Shown: in pieces, positions 41,558 to 51,651 of the stretch
Position numbering within the stretch: position 1 is the first letter of the stretch
Layout of the letters: every line of letters starts with the position of its first letter
NCBI GenBank assembly: GCA_964426875.1
Contig: CAYRSB010000009.1
Coordinates: 1-59,458 of the forward strand
Direction of reading: 5' to 3'
DNA length: 59,458 bases
From: Caldatribacterium sp964426875
Lineage (GTDB): Bacteria > Atribacterota > Atribacteria > Atribacterales > Caldatribacteriaceae
Notes under the pieces: generated by a model
Told to the model about the DNA's origin: nothing
The model's database searches: none
The model's input: only the letters and a program-made list of their open reading frames with translations
Program-made: the position numbers and the translations under genes

Positions 41558-43762
41558 TCACCGCGGCGAAAAGCCAAGGTCTGCTTTTGTTCTGGCAAAA
41601 GAGGGTCTCTCCACAGTCACCACTGCGGTATCGCCTCGTCCCTTCTCGTCGGAGGCCACAATGGCGTACCGCCCCGGCGGAAGCTCCACAAAAAGTGTCT
41701 CTCCGGGGGTGCTCTGACCTCTGCATTCTCCATTCACAAACCAGTACACTCTCCCCTCTCCTCCTTCTGCCCTGAGGGGCAGACGAAGAACGGCTGATGA
41801 AGGGAGGAGAAAGTACCGACGCTGGGAAAGGGGAGAAACAATGGAGAGTGACGAGGCGCTGGTTTCACCAAAGAACAGGGCAATTTCCCGAGGCCAGAAG
41901 GTGACAACACTCTGCGGAGTCATACGGTGCATGTCACAGACTTTCAGGGGAGACACGCCTTTCAAAAAGGGCGCAAGGGTCGTCCTGGTGCACAGAGGAG
42001 AAGCAATCTTTCCCGAGACTGCACACACCTCATGCCACTCAATGTCCTCCGGACATTTATACCAGGATCGTTTTCCCTGCATGAGGTACTCCATAACCCG
42101 AAGCGCGAGTGGTGCCGCCAGACGAATTCCCACAAGTTCATCATGGGGGGTACCCTTGGGGTCTCCAAACCATACCAGAACAGTATAGCGGGGATTATAT
42201 GCCACTGCCCAGGCATCTCGCAAACCGTATGAAGTCCCAGTCTTAAAGGCACAGAGCGGTATGCGGGGAGACACCCGCAAGCTCGTAAAGCGAAGAGTAT
42301 CGGCAAGAATATCAGAGATCATGTAGGCGCTGCCTTCTGAAAACACTCTCTCTTTCTTGTGCGCCGGGTCGCTCGCCAGGAGAGAGAGCGACACGGACTC
42401 TCCAAGACGGGCCAAAACGGCGTACGCTCCGGCAAGTTCCCAAGGGGTCACCTCGCACCCTCCGAGAACAAGGGCATCACCGTAAAAGCTCTCATCCTTC
42501 GTAATGTATGAAAATCCCAGAACCCGAAAGAGGTTTAAAGCATCCCTCAGGCTCACCGTTCTCGCCACTCGCACCGCCGGAACGTTCAAAGACAAGGCCA
42601 GGGCGGTACGACAGCTCACCGGACCCCGGAAGGCCTCGTCAAAGTTCCGGGGAACATTTCCTGAGAGCCCAAAAGGCGTATCAGCCAAAAGTGAAGAGGG
42701 AACGAGAAATCCCCGGTCGAATGCCCGGGCATAGACAAAGGGCTTTAAGGTGGAACCAGGAGAACGGGGTGCCTGGACACAGTCCACGAATCCTGCACCA
42801 GAGCTCTCTCCAAAGCGAGCATTCCCCACATAGGCAAGGATTTCCCCGGTTGTGTTCTCCACCACCAGAGCACAGGCAGTGACGTCCTGGGGGAGAGTCG
42901 CCGTAGTTTCCTTGAGGCGCTTCTCAAGCCAGGCCTGGAGGGGAAGACTTATGGTTGAGGAGAGCGAAGAAGCATGAGTGAGTTTCTGTAACAATTGCCC
43001 TGCGTGGTACGCGAAACGGGGAAAGCCCAAAGGTGTGGGGATAGAAGCACTCCGGGCCAGGAGGTATTCCCTTTGAGCAATCACCCCTTTTTTGCTCAGG
43101 CGCTCAAGAAGAGCATTTCTCCTTGCGAGAAACCCCTGTGGGTTCTTATCAGGACGAAATCGCTCAGGAGCCGGGAAAAGGCTTACTAAAGCTGCAGCCT
43201 CAGCCAAAGAAAGGTGTTGAGCCCTCTTTCCAAAATAGTACAAAGAAGCTGCTTCCACTCCCCGGATGTTTCCTCCCAGAGGTACCCGATTGAGATACGA
43301 TTCAAGGATTTCTTCTTTGGTGAGCTTTCGTTCCAGGCACAGGGCTTCCACATACTCAAGGACCTTGGTCGGGAGGTTCCTCGGGCGGGGTCGCACAAGA
43401 CGCACGAGTTGCGTGGTAATGGTGGAGGCCCCAGACACAACCTGCCGAACGGAGAGATTCTGCCAGAGAGCCCGCAAGAGCGCCAGAACATCCACCCCAT
43501 GGTGCTCAAAAAAGCGCTGGTCTTCGCTCTCTACAGCGAGGAGTGGAAGCCATCTCCCCATTTCCTTGAGAGGAACAGGGAGAAGCCATTCATCCTGGGG
43601 AGAACGAAAAAGACAGAGGATTCTCCCTTCCCGGTCGTAGAGGGCAAGAGAAGAAACATATGTCCGAAAAGGAGCCACATCAAGGGGGAGGGGAAAAAAC
43701 GCCATCCCTCCCCCCAGGAGGGCACAGAGGATGACCACAAGGAGGATCACCCACCGCCTCAA
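41558..43762 (-). CDS. pbpC: penicillin-binding protein 1C
   Basis: Bifunctional class A penicillin-binding protein (734 aa). After an N-terminal transmembrane helix (WVILLVVILCALLGGGMAFF), the GT51 glycosyltransferase is marked by LAVESEDQRFFEHHGVDVLA (about 75-94) and SGASTITTQLVRL. The transpeptidase has SxxK in APRSPGSTLKPFVYARAFD, SLN in ALALSLNVPAVRV and KTG in CAFKTGTSYGLRDAW. A C-terminal BiPBP_C domain (about 650-730) is present. Overlap of 4 bp with the alpha-2-macroglobulin gene is the widespread pbpC-yfhM arrangement, but the order here is macroglobulin first. Confidence 0.93.
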   Translation of the reverse strand: MRRWVILLVVILCALLGGGMAFFPLPLDVAPFRTYVSSLALYDREGRILCLFRSPQDEWLLPVPLKEMGRWLPLLAVESEDQRFFEHHGVDVLALLRALWQNLSVRQVVSGASTITTQLVRLVRPRPRNLPTKVLEYVEALCLERKLTKEEILESYLNRVPLGGNIRGVEAASLYYFGKRAQHLSLAEAAALVSLFPAPERFRPDKNPQGFLARRNALLERLSKKGVIAQREYLLARSASIPTPLGFPRFAYHAGQLLQKLTHASSLSSTISLPLQAWLEKRLKETTATLPQDVTACALVVENTTGEILAYVGNARFGESSGAGFVDCVQAPRSPGSTLKPFVYARAFDRGFLVPSSLLADTPFGLSGNVPRNFDEAFRGPVSCRTALALSLNVPAVRVARTVSLRDALNLFRVLGFSYITKDESFYGDALVLGGCEVTPWELAGAYAVLARLGESVSLSLLASDPAHKKERVFSEGSAYMISDILADTLRFTSLRVSPRIPLCAFKTGTSYGLRDAWAVAYNPRYTVLVWFGDPKGTPHDELVGIRLAAPLALRVMEYLMQGKRSWYKCPEDIEWHEVCAVSGKIASPLCTRTTLAPFLKGVSPLKVCDMHRMTPQSVVTFWPREIALFFGETSASSLSIVSPLSQRRYFLLPSSAVLRLPLRAEGGEGRVYWFVNGECRGQSTPGETLFVELPPGRYAIVASDEKGRGDTAVVTVERPSFARTKADLGFSPR

Positions 43763-46700
43763 GGTGTTCTCTCCTCCACAATTGTGAGCGTACCGTACCC
43801 GAAAAGGCTGGCAATCTCAGGATTATACATACACTCGGCTTTCACCGGAGGAACGATGAAGGTGCCTGCTGTTATGGCCGTGACGCTGTACTTGTAGGTA
43901 AAGGTCCCATCAAGGTGAGGAATGAAAAGCAACAGACGGTCGTCCCGACGGTCGACGAAAGACCCTTCCTGAGACTCAGCACCGGCAATTTCAAGTCCTC
44001 CGGGAAGGAGGTCGACCACGACCACGTTCTCTAAGGGTCTTTCGGTCTTGAGTGTCAGTTCAACAGTCACGCTCTCTCCGCGATGTATTCTGCCCTCAGA
44101 AAGAGGATTCCCATCCTCACCGTAGTAGACCTTCCGCACCTGTACTCCCCGATCGAAGGGGGCAGGAGCTTCAAGAGGTACCCCGTCGGCCACAAGGACG
44201 TAGAACACCTTTCCTTCTCCTTCGTTCCTGAGAATCCATGGCGGAGAGGAAAGGAGGGAAAGATCGAGAGAAGCTCTGTCTTTATCTGTGAAGGAGGCGA
44301 TAACCTTTCCTTCCTGGGATACCAGGCTGGCCGAGAACCGGTCAGTACGTCGCTCAACGGCAAAGTATTCCGAGAGCGCCAGAAGGAGAAAAGCTCCTTC
44401 CTGCGTGGTGAGGTATGGCCGTTCATTGACGGCTTTTCGCAAATCGTCAACTAAAGCCGTTCCCTGCGCATGGGTAGGGTCAAGATCCAAGGCCACAAGA
44501 AGCGCCAGGGCCCTTTCCCGGAGAGGTGACTCATACACTCCTCCCGTCTGGGGTTCCCCGTAGAGAGAGGGTGCATAGCTTCCTGCAAGCTCCCGGGCGA
44601 GCTCCCTCTGTCCCAGGAGGCTGTAGGTGAGTGCCAAAAAGAACACACCCGACGTTCTCAGATACTCCCTTTTCTCCCGAAGTTCTTCCAAAGTGGCAAG
44701 AGGTCGCTCGCCGGCAAGGGTCAGAACGTAGGTTGCGTAGGCTCTTGCAGTATAGAAGTCCTTGAGCACCTCGAGTGAAGTATCGTACGGCACAGCCACA
44801 AGAACTCGAAGAAGATAATTTCGAGCCTCCTCAAGGGCCTCTGGAGGAATATCCACTCCTTTACCTCGAGCAGTAAGGAGGAAGTGGGTGGCGTACGCCG
44901 AACACCAAGGATCGCTTTCTCCTTGAGGCCAGAAGCTGAAACCACCGTCATAGGTCTGTAGAGACAGAATGCGTCGTATCCGACGGGAAAGGGCCTTTTG
45001 TACCGACTGTGGTTCCACAAGCTGTGGATCGATGTCCTTGAGATACTCAGGTAGAAGGAGGGCCACCCAAGCACCAGATACGGTCTGCTCTAAGCACCCA
45101 TAGGGATAGGCCCAGAGGAAGGAGGCAATGCGGCTCACGTCCACCTCTGGTGTAGCCGAAAGCCAGAGCTTTCCCTGAAGTGTGGAGGCGATGAAGCTAA
45201 GGGAAGGGCTAAGGGTTGTTGATCCTCCAGGTTCTACACTCCCTGAGAAAACAACCGGCAGTCGAGGAGCAGCCGGACGCACCGGGAAGCGAAAGTTGAG
45301 GGCCCTTCGCTGTGCCTCCCAGAGAAGGTCAAGCCGCAATTCCGCCTCACCCACAAGACGCTGAGCCCGGGCCCTTAGGTACACCGTGGACTTACCCCGT
45401 GAAGGGAGATCCAGGACGAATTCCTGAGGGTCAATCGCCAGAAGGTCATTTGCCACAAGGGAGAGCGTAACATGTACCGGCTCGTCTTTCTGAGAAAACA
45501 CCGTCATCGGCATGACGAAGGAATCCCCTGGAGCTACCGCCCGAGGATGGGTGAGCTCGGCCACCACCTCCTCCTCAAGGAGAACCTCTTGAGCATTGCT
45601 TCCAAAGGACTCTCCCTTGAAGGCTACAGCCGTTACCCGAAGGGTTGTGGCCACATCAGGCAAATCAAACGAAGCGGTGACTCTTCCATTTTCGTCCGTT
45701 CTGAAACCGGTGCGGAATATGGAGACAATTCTGAAAAGAGCTGGCCGAATAAAGGAGAGCTGTGCCCTAAGGAAGGCTTCTTCCGGTGCTCCTCCGGCAG
45801 GGTGTAAAAGCGGTGTGGTCGCCGGCTCTTCAGGAACAAGACTACTGTAAAGGTCAAAAGTTGAAACGGAGAGCTTTCTCTTGGTATTGAAGAAGGCAAA
45901 GGGGTCTGGAACCGGTTCTTGCGTCAGAGCCAGCACCCCTGCATCGACCAGGGTCAGGGTAACCTCGGCATCCTTCACCGGGTTGCCGCTTGAGTCCCGT
46001 ACCAGGCAAGTAACAGAAAGAGAAGTTCCCGGACGCACCTTCTCTGCAGCTGCAATTTCCACCGAGAAGCGGGTCCTTTCCCGGTCTACAAAAATCGGTA
46101 CCGCCCCCAGGGCTCTCAGGGCAAGACGATCCTCTGTGTTGCCCTCTCCAAGGAGCACAAGAGAGCAGTACGCATTGGGGCTCTGGCTTTCTTCCACCCG
46201 GAACCGGATCTCGCCACTCGTCTCCTTAAGCTCAAGAACCTCAAGATGAAGTATAGAGTCGGTCTCTATAGTGAAGAGCGCTTTCCCGGGGAAGGGAATC
46301 CGATACCGCAGGATTGCCTCTTCGCCAGGAAGGTACTTCGGCTTTTGCAGGGTGAGAATGACCCGGTCGGGAAGGACCTCTCCCTCAGGCGCAAAGCCAT
46401 ACCGTCCGTACACCAGAAAGCGACGAGTGGTTGTACTCTGCGACACGGGTTCCTTCACTTCAAGGAGGTATTCCCCATAACTCTTTGGAGTGAAGGTATA
46501 ACGCCCCTTGCCCTCGGAAAGAGTGAGCTTTTCTTCCACTTCAGGGATTCGTTCCTCTTCCTCCCGGTAGCGCATACCGGATTCCCCGGAAGCGGCTGAA
46601 AGGACGAAGTGGCGGAAAATGCGGAAAACGCGAAGCTCTATCGTCTCTTCTTTAGGCTGTCCATGCTCGTCAACGGCCAGAAGGGAGAAGATGACGGGCT

Positions 46701-49071
46701 CCTCCCGCTCATAGCTTTTCTCAGGAAGAGCCACACCCAGATACACCGGGTAGGGTGAAACCGTAAAAGTGGCACTTGCACTCACTGGCCGGCTTACCGG
46801 GTCATTCAGAGTGATGTTGACCCTTCCAGTTAACATGGCTGGAGGACGAAGCTCTGGTGGAATGGTGAAGGTGAAAGAGGCCTTCCCTTCTTCGTCGAGC
46901 ACTCCCTCACCCAGAGAGAGCGTCATTGGAGCAAAAGAGAGTTCTCTATTTCCAAAGGCGAAATGGGCAAAGTCCGGCAGGGTGAAGGGAGCACTCTCAA
47001 GGACCACCTCGGCGCTATAGGAAATCCCGGAGGCTTTCCGTCCGAAGAGGTATTCACCCTCCACCGCAACCGTCACATCCTCTCCGGTCTTAGCCAGAGT
47101 CTTATCTGTGGCAACGTTCAGCCGAAGACGCGGGGGGACAAATTCTTCGACCAGGAAAGATTTTTCTGCCAGGACCGTACTCCCGTCAGGAAGAGTGAGA
47201 CGGAGATTGTACACCCCTGTTAGGGCATTCTCGGGGAGAGCAAACGTCAGAGAGGCACTTCCCTCCGAAGAAAGCATGACGCTCTCCTCGCCCACCACTC
47301 GTCCCAGAGGATTGACCACCATAAACTTCACCGGAAAGGGAGAGGGTGAAGAAAGCCCTGGGCCTCGGACGATACCCTGGGCCATAAGCTCCTCACCCGG
47401 TCGGAATATCCCTCGAGCAAGGAAAAGGAAAGCCTCATAACCCCTTCGCAGATATTCTCTTCCCGTGACATCGAAGCCACCGGTAGTGAAGAGTTCGTTC
47501 TCGAGCACCACAAAGGAAAGGTCACTTTCCGTCTCTACCGTCACAATGTAGGGTTTCTCTCCCTCGCTCCAGGGAGTCTCTCTATGAGCAAAGAAGAGGC
47601 CCTCTTCATTGCAGGCCCCTTCAAGGAGTAGTTGGTTCTTCGCCGAGAAGACCTTGACCCTGGCCCCCTTCTGGGGTGCCCCATCCTCAAGAGCGTTAGC
47701 CCAAACAACTACTCCCCAAGGAAAGACTTTGGCCACCACTCCGATGTCGGTAAGAACGAAGAGATGTTCGGCGTAGCTCCACCCCTCTGGGGAAGCATCC
47801 CGCGCCATAATGACATAGGCACCTTTGCGGTTCCCGGTCAAAGACACAAGGTCGATGGCCTTCCGTACTGGAGCATTGGGGGGTGCATCATTGAAAAGCT
47901 CCATTTCTGCTACGGCCTCCGCAAGGGCCTCTGCCGGAATCTGGGGCATGGTAGCCAGAGCGACGGGGATATTGTTGTCATGGAGTCTCCACAGCGTCAA
48001 GCGCACTTTGGAGACATTGACAAGTTCTATGGGTATGCGGGCCCCAAAAGCCGAACTCACGTACGTCCCACTCACGGGGAAGGATATGGAAGGCCAAAGA
48101 TCCGGAATAATCACTGCCTGAACGAAATCTTCAAGAAGTCGTGCTCCATTCCATGCCGGAGCCCCTCGCTTAACCGTGATGACCTTCCGTTCCCGGGGAA
48201 GAAACGGCCCCACAACAGCAAAGCCGCTGTAACTCCGCCGAAGGACAAAGGGAGTGGGCGGGTCAATGCTCACAAAAGGGGCTAAGGCTTCTGGGTCCAC
48301 AGGGGTAGAAGTGTTGAAATTGATGACGCACGATGATGGCGACTCAAAGTAGACCCAGTTTCCCAGGATTTCAAAGGCATACGTCACGGAAAGCACCTTG
48401 CGATAGGGGCTTGTAAGGCCCAAGGGCCCCTGCTCGCTCGTCAATCCCGGGAGTATCTCCACGTGTACCGTAGGTTGCAAGAGGGGAGCAGTGGTAAGGT
48501 AGAGCTTGGTGCTCGCCGGACCGAGGGGGAGACTATAGGGGATTTCCCGTCCCTGTTCATCCTTGAGGACGAGAAACCCTCGCAATTTTTGAGGAAGAAC
48601 AGAGAGAGAGAAGCTACATTCTAAGACTACCCCTCCCTCTTCGGTGTAATCCACCTGCTTTACATCAAGGACTTTGAGGGGCGCAGTGGAAAGGACAAAA
48701 TCGTGTCGCCCCGCCAGAAGTTTTCCTTTTACATTCTTGAAGTCGTCCCGCAGGCGAAAAACATAGCGGGTAGCTTCTCTAAGCGTTCCCTTAGGTTTTA
48801 TGACCAGAGTCTTCTCGTCTTCCCAGAGGAAATGACCGGGAAGAGGAGGGTCGACAGAGAGAGGAGCAAGGGAAAGGTCTTTCATGACCCCGACGTCTTG
48901 AGAAGACACCACTTCTTGGGAAAAGGCGATGCGGATTTCAGATAGCGCAAGAGGAACCTCCGCGTCCGGGGGGGGAGAGATAGAGAGAATCTGAAACTCT
49001 CCCTCCTGTGCCCGGACCACGCTTCCGATTCCCGCAAGGAGAACCAAAAACACCACAATCCATCTTCGCAT
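43759..49071 (-). CDS. bacterial alpha-2-macroglobulin
   Basis: Large (1770 aa) periplasmic protease trap of the YfhM/ECAM class. A signal peptide (WIVVFLVLLAGIGSVVRAQEG) without a lipobox cysteine is followed by MG domains (for example VWANALEDGAPQKGARVKVF near 460 and the GEELMAQGIVRGPGL region near 570). The bait and ANA/TED region carries the thioester motif CLEQ in YPYGCLEQTVSGAWVALLLP (about 1314-1333). Proteolysis exposes the thioester, which covalently traps the protease. ATG at 49071 follows GGAGGGG; the frame runs further to 49101 without a ribosome site. PBP1C downstream is thought to repair peptidoglycan after breach. Confidence 0.94.
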   Translation of the reverse strand: MRRWIVVFLVLLAGIGSVVRAQEGEFQILSISPPPDAEVPLALSEIRIAFSQEVVSSQDVGVMKDLSLAPLSVDPPLPGHFLWEDEKTLVIKPKGTLREATRYVFRLRDDFKNVKGKLLAGRHDFVLSTAPLKVLDVKQVDYTEEGGVVLECSFSLSVLPQKLRGFLVLKDEQGREIPYSLPLGPASTKLYLTTAPLLQPTVHVEILPGLTSEQGPLGLTSPYRKVLSVTYAFEILGNWVYFESPSSCVINFNTSTPVDPEALAPFVSIDPPTPFVLRRSYSGFAVVGPFLPRERKVITVKRGAPAWNGARLLEDFVQAVIIPDLWPSISFPVSGTYVSSAFGARIPIELVNVSKVRLTLWRLHDNNIPVALATMPQIPAEALAEAVAEMELFNDAPPNAPVRKAIDLVSLTGNRKGAYVIMARDASPEGWSYAEHLFVLTDIGVVAKVFPWGVVVWANALEDGAPQKGARVKVFSAKNQLLLEGACNEEGLFFAHRETPWSEGEKPYIVTVETESDLSFVVLENELFTTGGFDVTGREYLRRGYEAFLFLARGIFRPGEELMAQGIVRGPGLSSPSPFPVKFMVVNPLGRVVGEESVMLSSEGSASLTFALPENALTGVYNLRLTLPDGSTVLAEKSFLVEEFVPPRLRLNVATDKTLAKTGEDVTVAVEGEYLFGRKASGISYSAEVVLESAPFTLPDFAHFAFGNRELSFAPMTLSLGEGVLDEEGKASFTFTIPPELRPPAMLTGRVNITLNDPVSRPVSASATFTVSPYPVYLGVALPEKSYEREEPVIFSLLAVDEHGQPKEETIELRVFRIFRHFVLSAASGESGMRYREEEERIPEVEEKLTLSEGKGRYTFTPKSYGEYLLEVKEPVSQSTTTRRFLVYGRYGFAPEGEVLPDRVILTLQKPKYLPGEEAILRYRIPFPGKALFTIETDSILHLEVLELKETSGEIRFRVEESQSPNAYCSLVLLGEGNTEDRLALRALGAVPIFVDRERTRFSVEIAAAEKVRPGTSLSVTCLVRDSSGNPVKDAEVTLTLVDAGVLALTQEPVPDPFAFFNTKRKLSVSTFDLYSSLVPEEPATTPLLHPAGGAPEEAFLRAQLSFIRPALFRIVSIFRTGFRTDENGRVTASFDLPDVATTLRVTAVAFKGESFGSNAQEVLLEEEVVAELTHPRAVAPGDSFVMPMTVFSQKDEPVHVTLSLVANDLLAIDPQEFVLDLPSRGKSTVYLRARAQRLVGEAELRLDLLWEAQRRALNFRFPVRPAAPRLPVVFSGSVEPGGSTTLSPSLSFIASTLQGKLWLSATPEVDVSRIASFLWAYPYGCLEQTVSGAWVALLLPEYLKDIDPQLVEPQSVQKALSRRIRRILSLQTYDGGFSFWPQGESDPWCSAYATHFLLTARGKGVDIPPEALEEARNYLLRVLVAVPYDTSLEVLKDFYTARAYATYVLTLAGERPLATLEELREKREYLRTSGVFFLALTYSLLGQRELARELAGSYAPSLYGEPQTGGVYESPLRERALALLVALDLDPTHAQGTALVDDLRKAVNERPYLTTQEGAFLLLALSEYFAVERRTDRFSASLVSQEGKVIASFTDKDRASLDLSLLSSPPWILRNEGEGKVFYVLVADGVPLEAPAPFDRGVQVRKVYYGEDGNPLSEGRIHRGESVTVELTLKTERPLENVVVVDLLPGGLEIAGAESQEGSFVDRRDDRLLLFIPHLDGTFTYKYSVTAITAGTFIVPPVKAECMYNPEIASLFGYGTLTIVEERTP

Positions 49072-49107
49072 GAGAGAATCCCCTCCTTTCTCTTCTATCA
49101 TACCACT

Positions 49108-50406
49108 CTACAGAAATTTGAGAAGACGTACGTCCAGGTCGATGAGGTTGAAAGCCCGGAAATACTTGTCCATGGAACGTTCAATGCCCAAAAGAACCGC
49201 CTCTTCCGGTCGATAGCCATATCTTGCGAGGTTCTCATAGAGGAGGCTCCGGGAGGCCACCACCTCCGGCTGGGCCCAGATGTAGCGGCAGCCTGTTTTC
49301 ACGAGCCACTCCTGCCGTTCCTTGGAGAGCTCGGTAAGGTCCTTCCCCACCTCTTCGGGGAGAAGCCACTTCTTCCAACGATTGCTCTTGTAAACCTCCT
49401 TAAAGAGAATCTGAAGGATGTCCGATTTTTTGGCCACGTATCCTCGGGCAAAGAGCTCCCCTTCAAGGGCGGCAAGTTCAGACAGAGCATTGTACTCTTC
49501 TTCGGTAAACTCAGGACCCACATTTGCCGCCCCCATACCTGAAGCAGGGTACTCCTCGGGATTCTCTACGTAGTCCGTATAGTGCCCTTTGATGAGAGAA
49601 CCGTAAGGTTGAACCTTCTCAGTGAGAGCCCGAGCTACACGGGGGTCAAAGAGCGTGGTGTGGAGGTCAGTCCCCACCTTCCCCACCACGAATATGGGCC
49701 ACACATTCGTAAGACCTGCTCGGGAAAGTCCTTCCCTGAGGCCACACAAAAATTTCTCAAAGACCTTAAGATCCGCCAACCCACCGTGGACTTCTTCTGT
49801 CCCTACCTCGTAGGAGATGGGAGGGCAACCCCGATGCCTCCGGTATGTTTCGGCATGGTGGATGAGTTCTACTGTCCGCTCTATGACCACCTCAATCGGA
49901 GGAGGAGTGCCTAGAGGAAGTGTGCGGTCGACTGTGGGGTCCACGTGGAGGAGATCATATCCGGCGTCAATGGCTGCCTCAAAGGACTTTTTCACCCAGT
50001 CCATGCACTCTCTGAGGCTCCAGCCTTCAATGGTGTGACGATCTTTCACCCAAGGACCCCCATGGTCCACGGCAATGATGATACACCCCTGGTAGTTGAG
50101 GCTCTCGGCCTCGTACTTCACAAGCTCCACGAATTCCTTCTGGGTGAGGCCGGTGTATCCCCGATCAATGTCCACCTGGTTCAAGGTGGCAGCAAATTTT
50201 ATTGGTGCCCGGGCCCTTTTGGCCGCCCGCAGAGCCGCCCGAATGACCGTCTGGGAGTTGGGACACACTGCTAAAAGCGTTTGAGGTTTTCCCTCCACCG
50301 TGGCAAGTTCCTGCATCTTCCGTACCAGGAAGTCAACCACCGGAAGACCTGCTTCTTGGGCTTTTTTGCGTATAGGGCTTTCATCGATGGCTCGGCGAGG
50401 AAACAT
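49108..50406 (-). CDS. GatZ/KbaZ-like tagatose-bisphosphate aldolase non-catalytic subunit family
   Basis: 432-aa TIM-barrel protein of the GatZ/KbaZ family. Matches include the FAATLNQVDIDRGYTGLTQ block (about 70-88), CIIIAVDHGGPWVKDRHTIE, LLHVDPTVDRTLPLGTPPP, EVGTEEVHGG and YGSLIKGHYTDYVENPEEYP. In enteric bacteria the family is an accessory to the catalytic GatY/KbaY, absent here. Related thermophilic proteins have been reported as fructose-6-phosphate 4-epimerases, which would fit next to a PfkB kinase (20 bp upstream). ATG at 50406 follows a GGGGG site. Confidence 0.85.
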   Translation of the reverse strand: MFPRRAIDESPIRKKAQEAGLPVVDFLVRKMQELATVEGKPQTLLAVCPNSQTVIRAALRAAKRARAPIKFAATLNQVDIDRGYTGLTQKEFVELVKYEAESLNYQGCIIIAVDHGGPWVKDRHTIEGWSLRECMDWVKKSFEAAIDAGYDLLHVDPTVDRTLPLGTPPPIEVVIERTVELIHHAETYRRHRGCPPISYEVGTEEVHGGLADLKVFEKFLCGLREGLSRAGLTNVWPIFVVGKVGTDLHTTLFDPRVARALTEKVQPYGSLIKGHYTDYVENPEEYPASGMGAANVGPEFTEEEYNALSELAALEGELFARGYVAKKSDILQILFKEVYKSNRWKKWLLPEEVGKDLTELSKERQEWLVKTGCRYIWAQPEVVASRSLLYENLARYGYRPEEAVLLGIERSMDKYFRAFNLIDLDVRLLKFL

Positions 50407-50425
50407 TCTTTTCGATTCCCCCTCT

Positions 50426-51361
50426 CTAAAACTGCGCCAAAAAAGCCTGGACCTCACAGAACTTTGGCGCTCCCTCCATCGGTCCCTTTTTCGTCACCGC
50501 CAAAGCTCCCACAGCATTGGCGAACCGGCCGGCTTCCTCCCTCGTCATACCTCGCGCCAGCGCTGCAAGGAACCCGGCACAGTAACAGTCCCCCGCCCCC
50601 GTGGGATCCATTTCCTCCACCGGAAAAGCGGGAATGGACCATTTGCCTTCCCTGGTAACAACAGTAGAACCTCGCTTCCCTTGCTTTATGGCCACAATTT
50701 CTGGACCTTCAGAGAGAACTTTCGCACAGGCCCGATCGATATCTCCTTCCCCCGTAAGGACGGTAAGCTCCTCTTCGGTGGGAAAAACTACGAAACTCTC
50801 CCGCAAGACCGGTTCAAAGAGCTCTCGAGCTCGGTCCTTTCCAAGAAGCTCGGGACGAAAATTGGGATCGAAGCTTATACGTTTCCCATTGCGCTTCACA
50901 ATGTCAATGGCCTTGAGATAAGCCCGGTGGCAATTATCGTTAATGAGCATGGTCGAACCCATAACGTGGAGAATATCCAGGCGAAGAAAATCTTCTTCAC
51001 GAACATCCTCAGGGAAGATTTGCCCTGAAGCCGCACGAGCAATGTGATAGATAAATTTCCGGGAACCATCGCTGAAATATGTCACAAAGGCTACACCGGT
51101 CGTGTAATCCTCGAGGACCTTGATGCCCTTTGTATCTACACCATCCTCCTTGAGCCGATCGACGATGAGAGTGCCAAAATCGTCTCTCCCCACCGCTCCC
51201 ACAAAAAAGACCTCTTCCCCCAGGCGAGCCAAGCAATCAGCAAAAATCGCCGGAGCACCACTGGGGTATGGTCCCAAAAAGATTCCTGGAACTCCCAGGG
51301 GAACGTCCACTCCATCCCGCATGATTTCCACGAGTAGCTCTCCCATGCATCCAATACGCAT
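50426..51361 (-). CDS. PfkB-family sugar kinase
   Basis: Ribokinase-fold kinase (311 aa). PfkB signature 2 with the catalytic aspartate is MDPTGAGDCYCAGFLAALAR (about 248-267). The sugar-binding start CMGELLVEIMRDGVD and GAVGRDDFGTLIVDRLKEDG are typical. It could phosphorylate fructose, tagatose-6-phosphate or 2-keto-3-deoxygluconate. AAAGGAGGAAAAGG precedes the ATG. With the GatZ-like gene it forms a two-gene operon. Confidence 0.88.
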   Translation of the reverse strand: MRIGCMGELLVEIMRDGVDVPLGVPGIFLGPYPSGAPAIFADCLARLGEEVFFVGAVGRDDFGTLIVDRLKEDGVDTKGIKVLEDYTTGVAFVTYFSDGSRKFIYHIARAASGQIFPEDVREEDFLRLDILHVMGSTMLINDNCHRAYLKAIDIVKRNGKRISFDPNFRPELLGKDRARELFEPVLRESFVVFPTEEELTVLTGEGDIDRACAKVLSEGPEIVAIKQGKRGSTVVTREGKWSIPAFPVEEMDPTGAGDCYCAGFLAALARGMTREEAGRFANAVGALAVTKKGPMEGAPKFCEVQAFLAQF

Positions 51362-51489
51362 TCCTTTTCCTCCTTTCCTTTTTCAATACCTTAGCGCAGG
51401 CTTCTCAGGTGCGCAAGTAAAAAACGAATGAAAACAGCAAAGCAGGTATTTCTCTGGTAGTACACCCTGGGAGTGACAAGAGTATCTTT

Positions 51490-51523
51490 CAAGAAAAGGC
51501 ACACACGAAAAAGAGCGTGCCTT
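51490..51523 (-). terminator. possible terminator after the orphan BadF gene
   Basis: Inverted repeat of AAGGCAC (51496-51502) and GTGCCTT (51517-51523), followed on the minus strand by TTTTC. It lies about 130 bp past the gene's stop. The rest of 51362-51651 holds no recognised gene. Confidence 0.4.
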
Positions 51524-51651
51524 CCCTGGAAAGAAAGCCACTCACCCCCTCTCCTAAGAGGAAACGGCAGGAAGGAATCCCTAAAGCCTGTGGATCAGTA
51601 GTCCTTTTCGCTGCAGGATAGGTGTGCTTCTCCCCATCTTCCCATCTTCCC

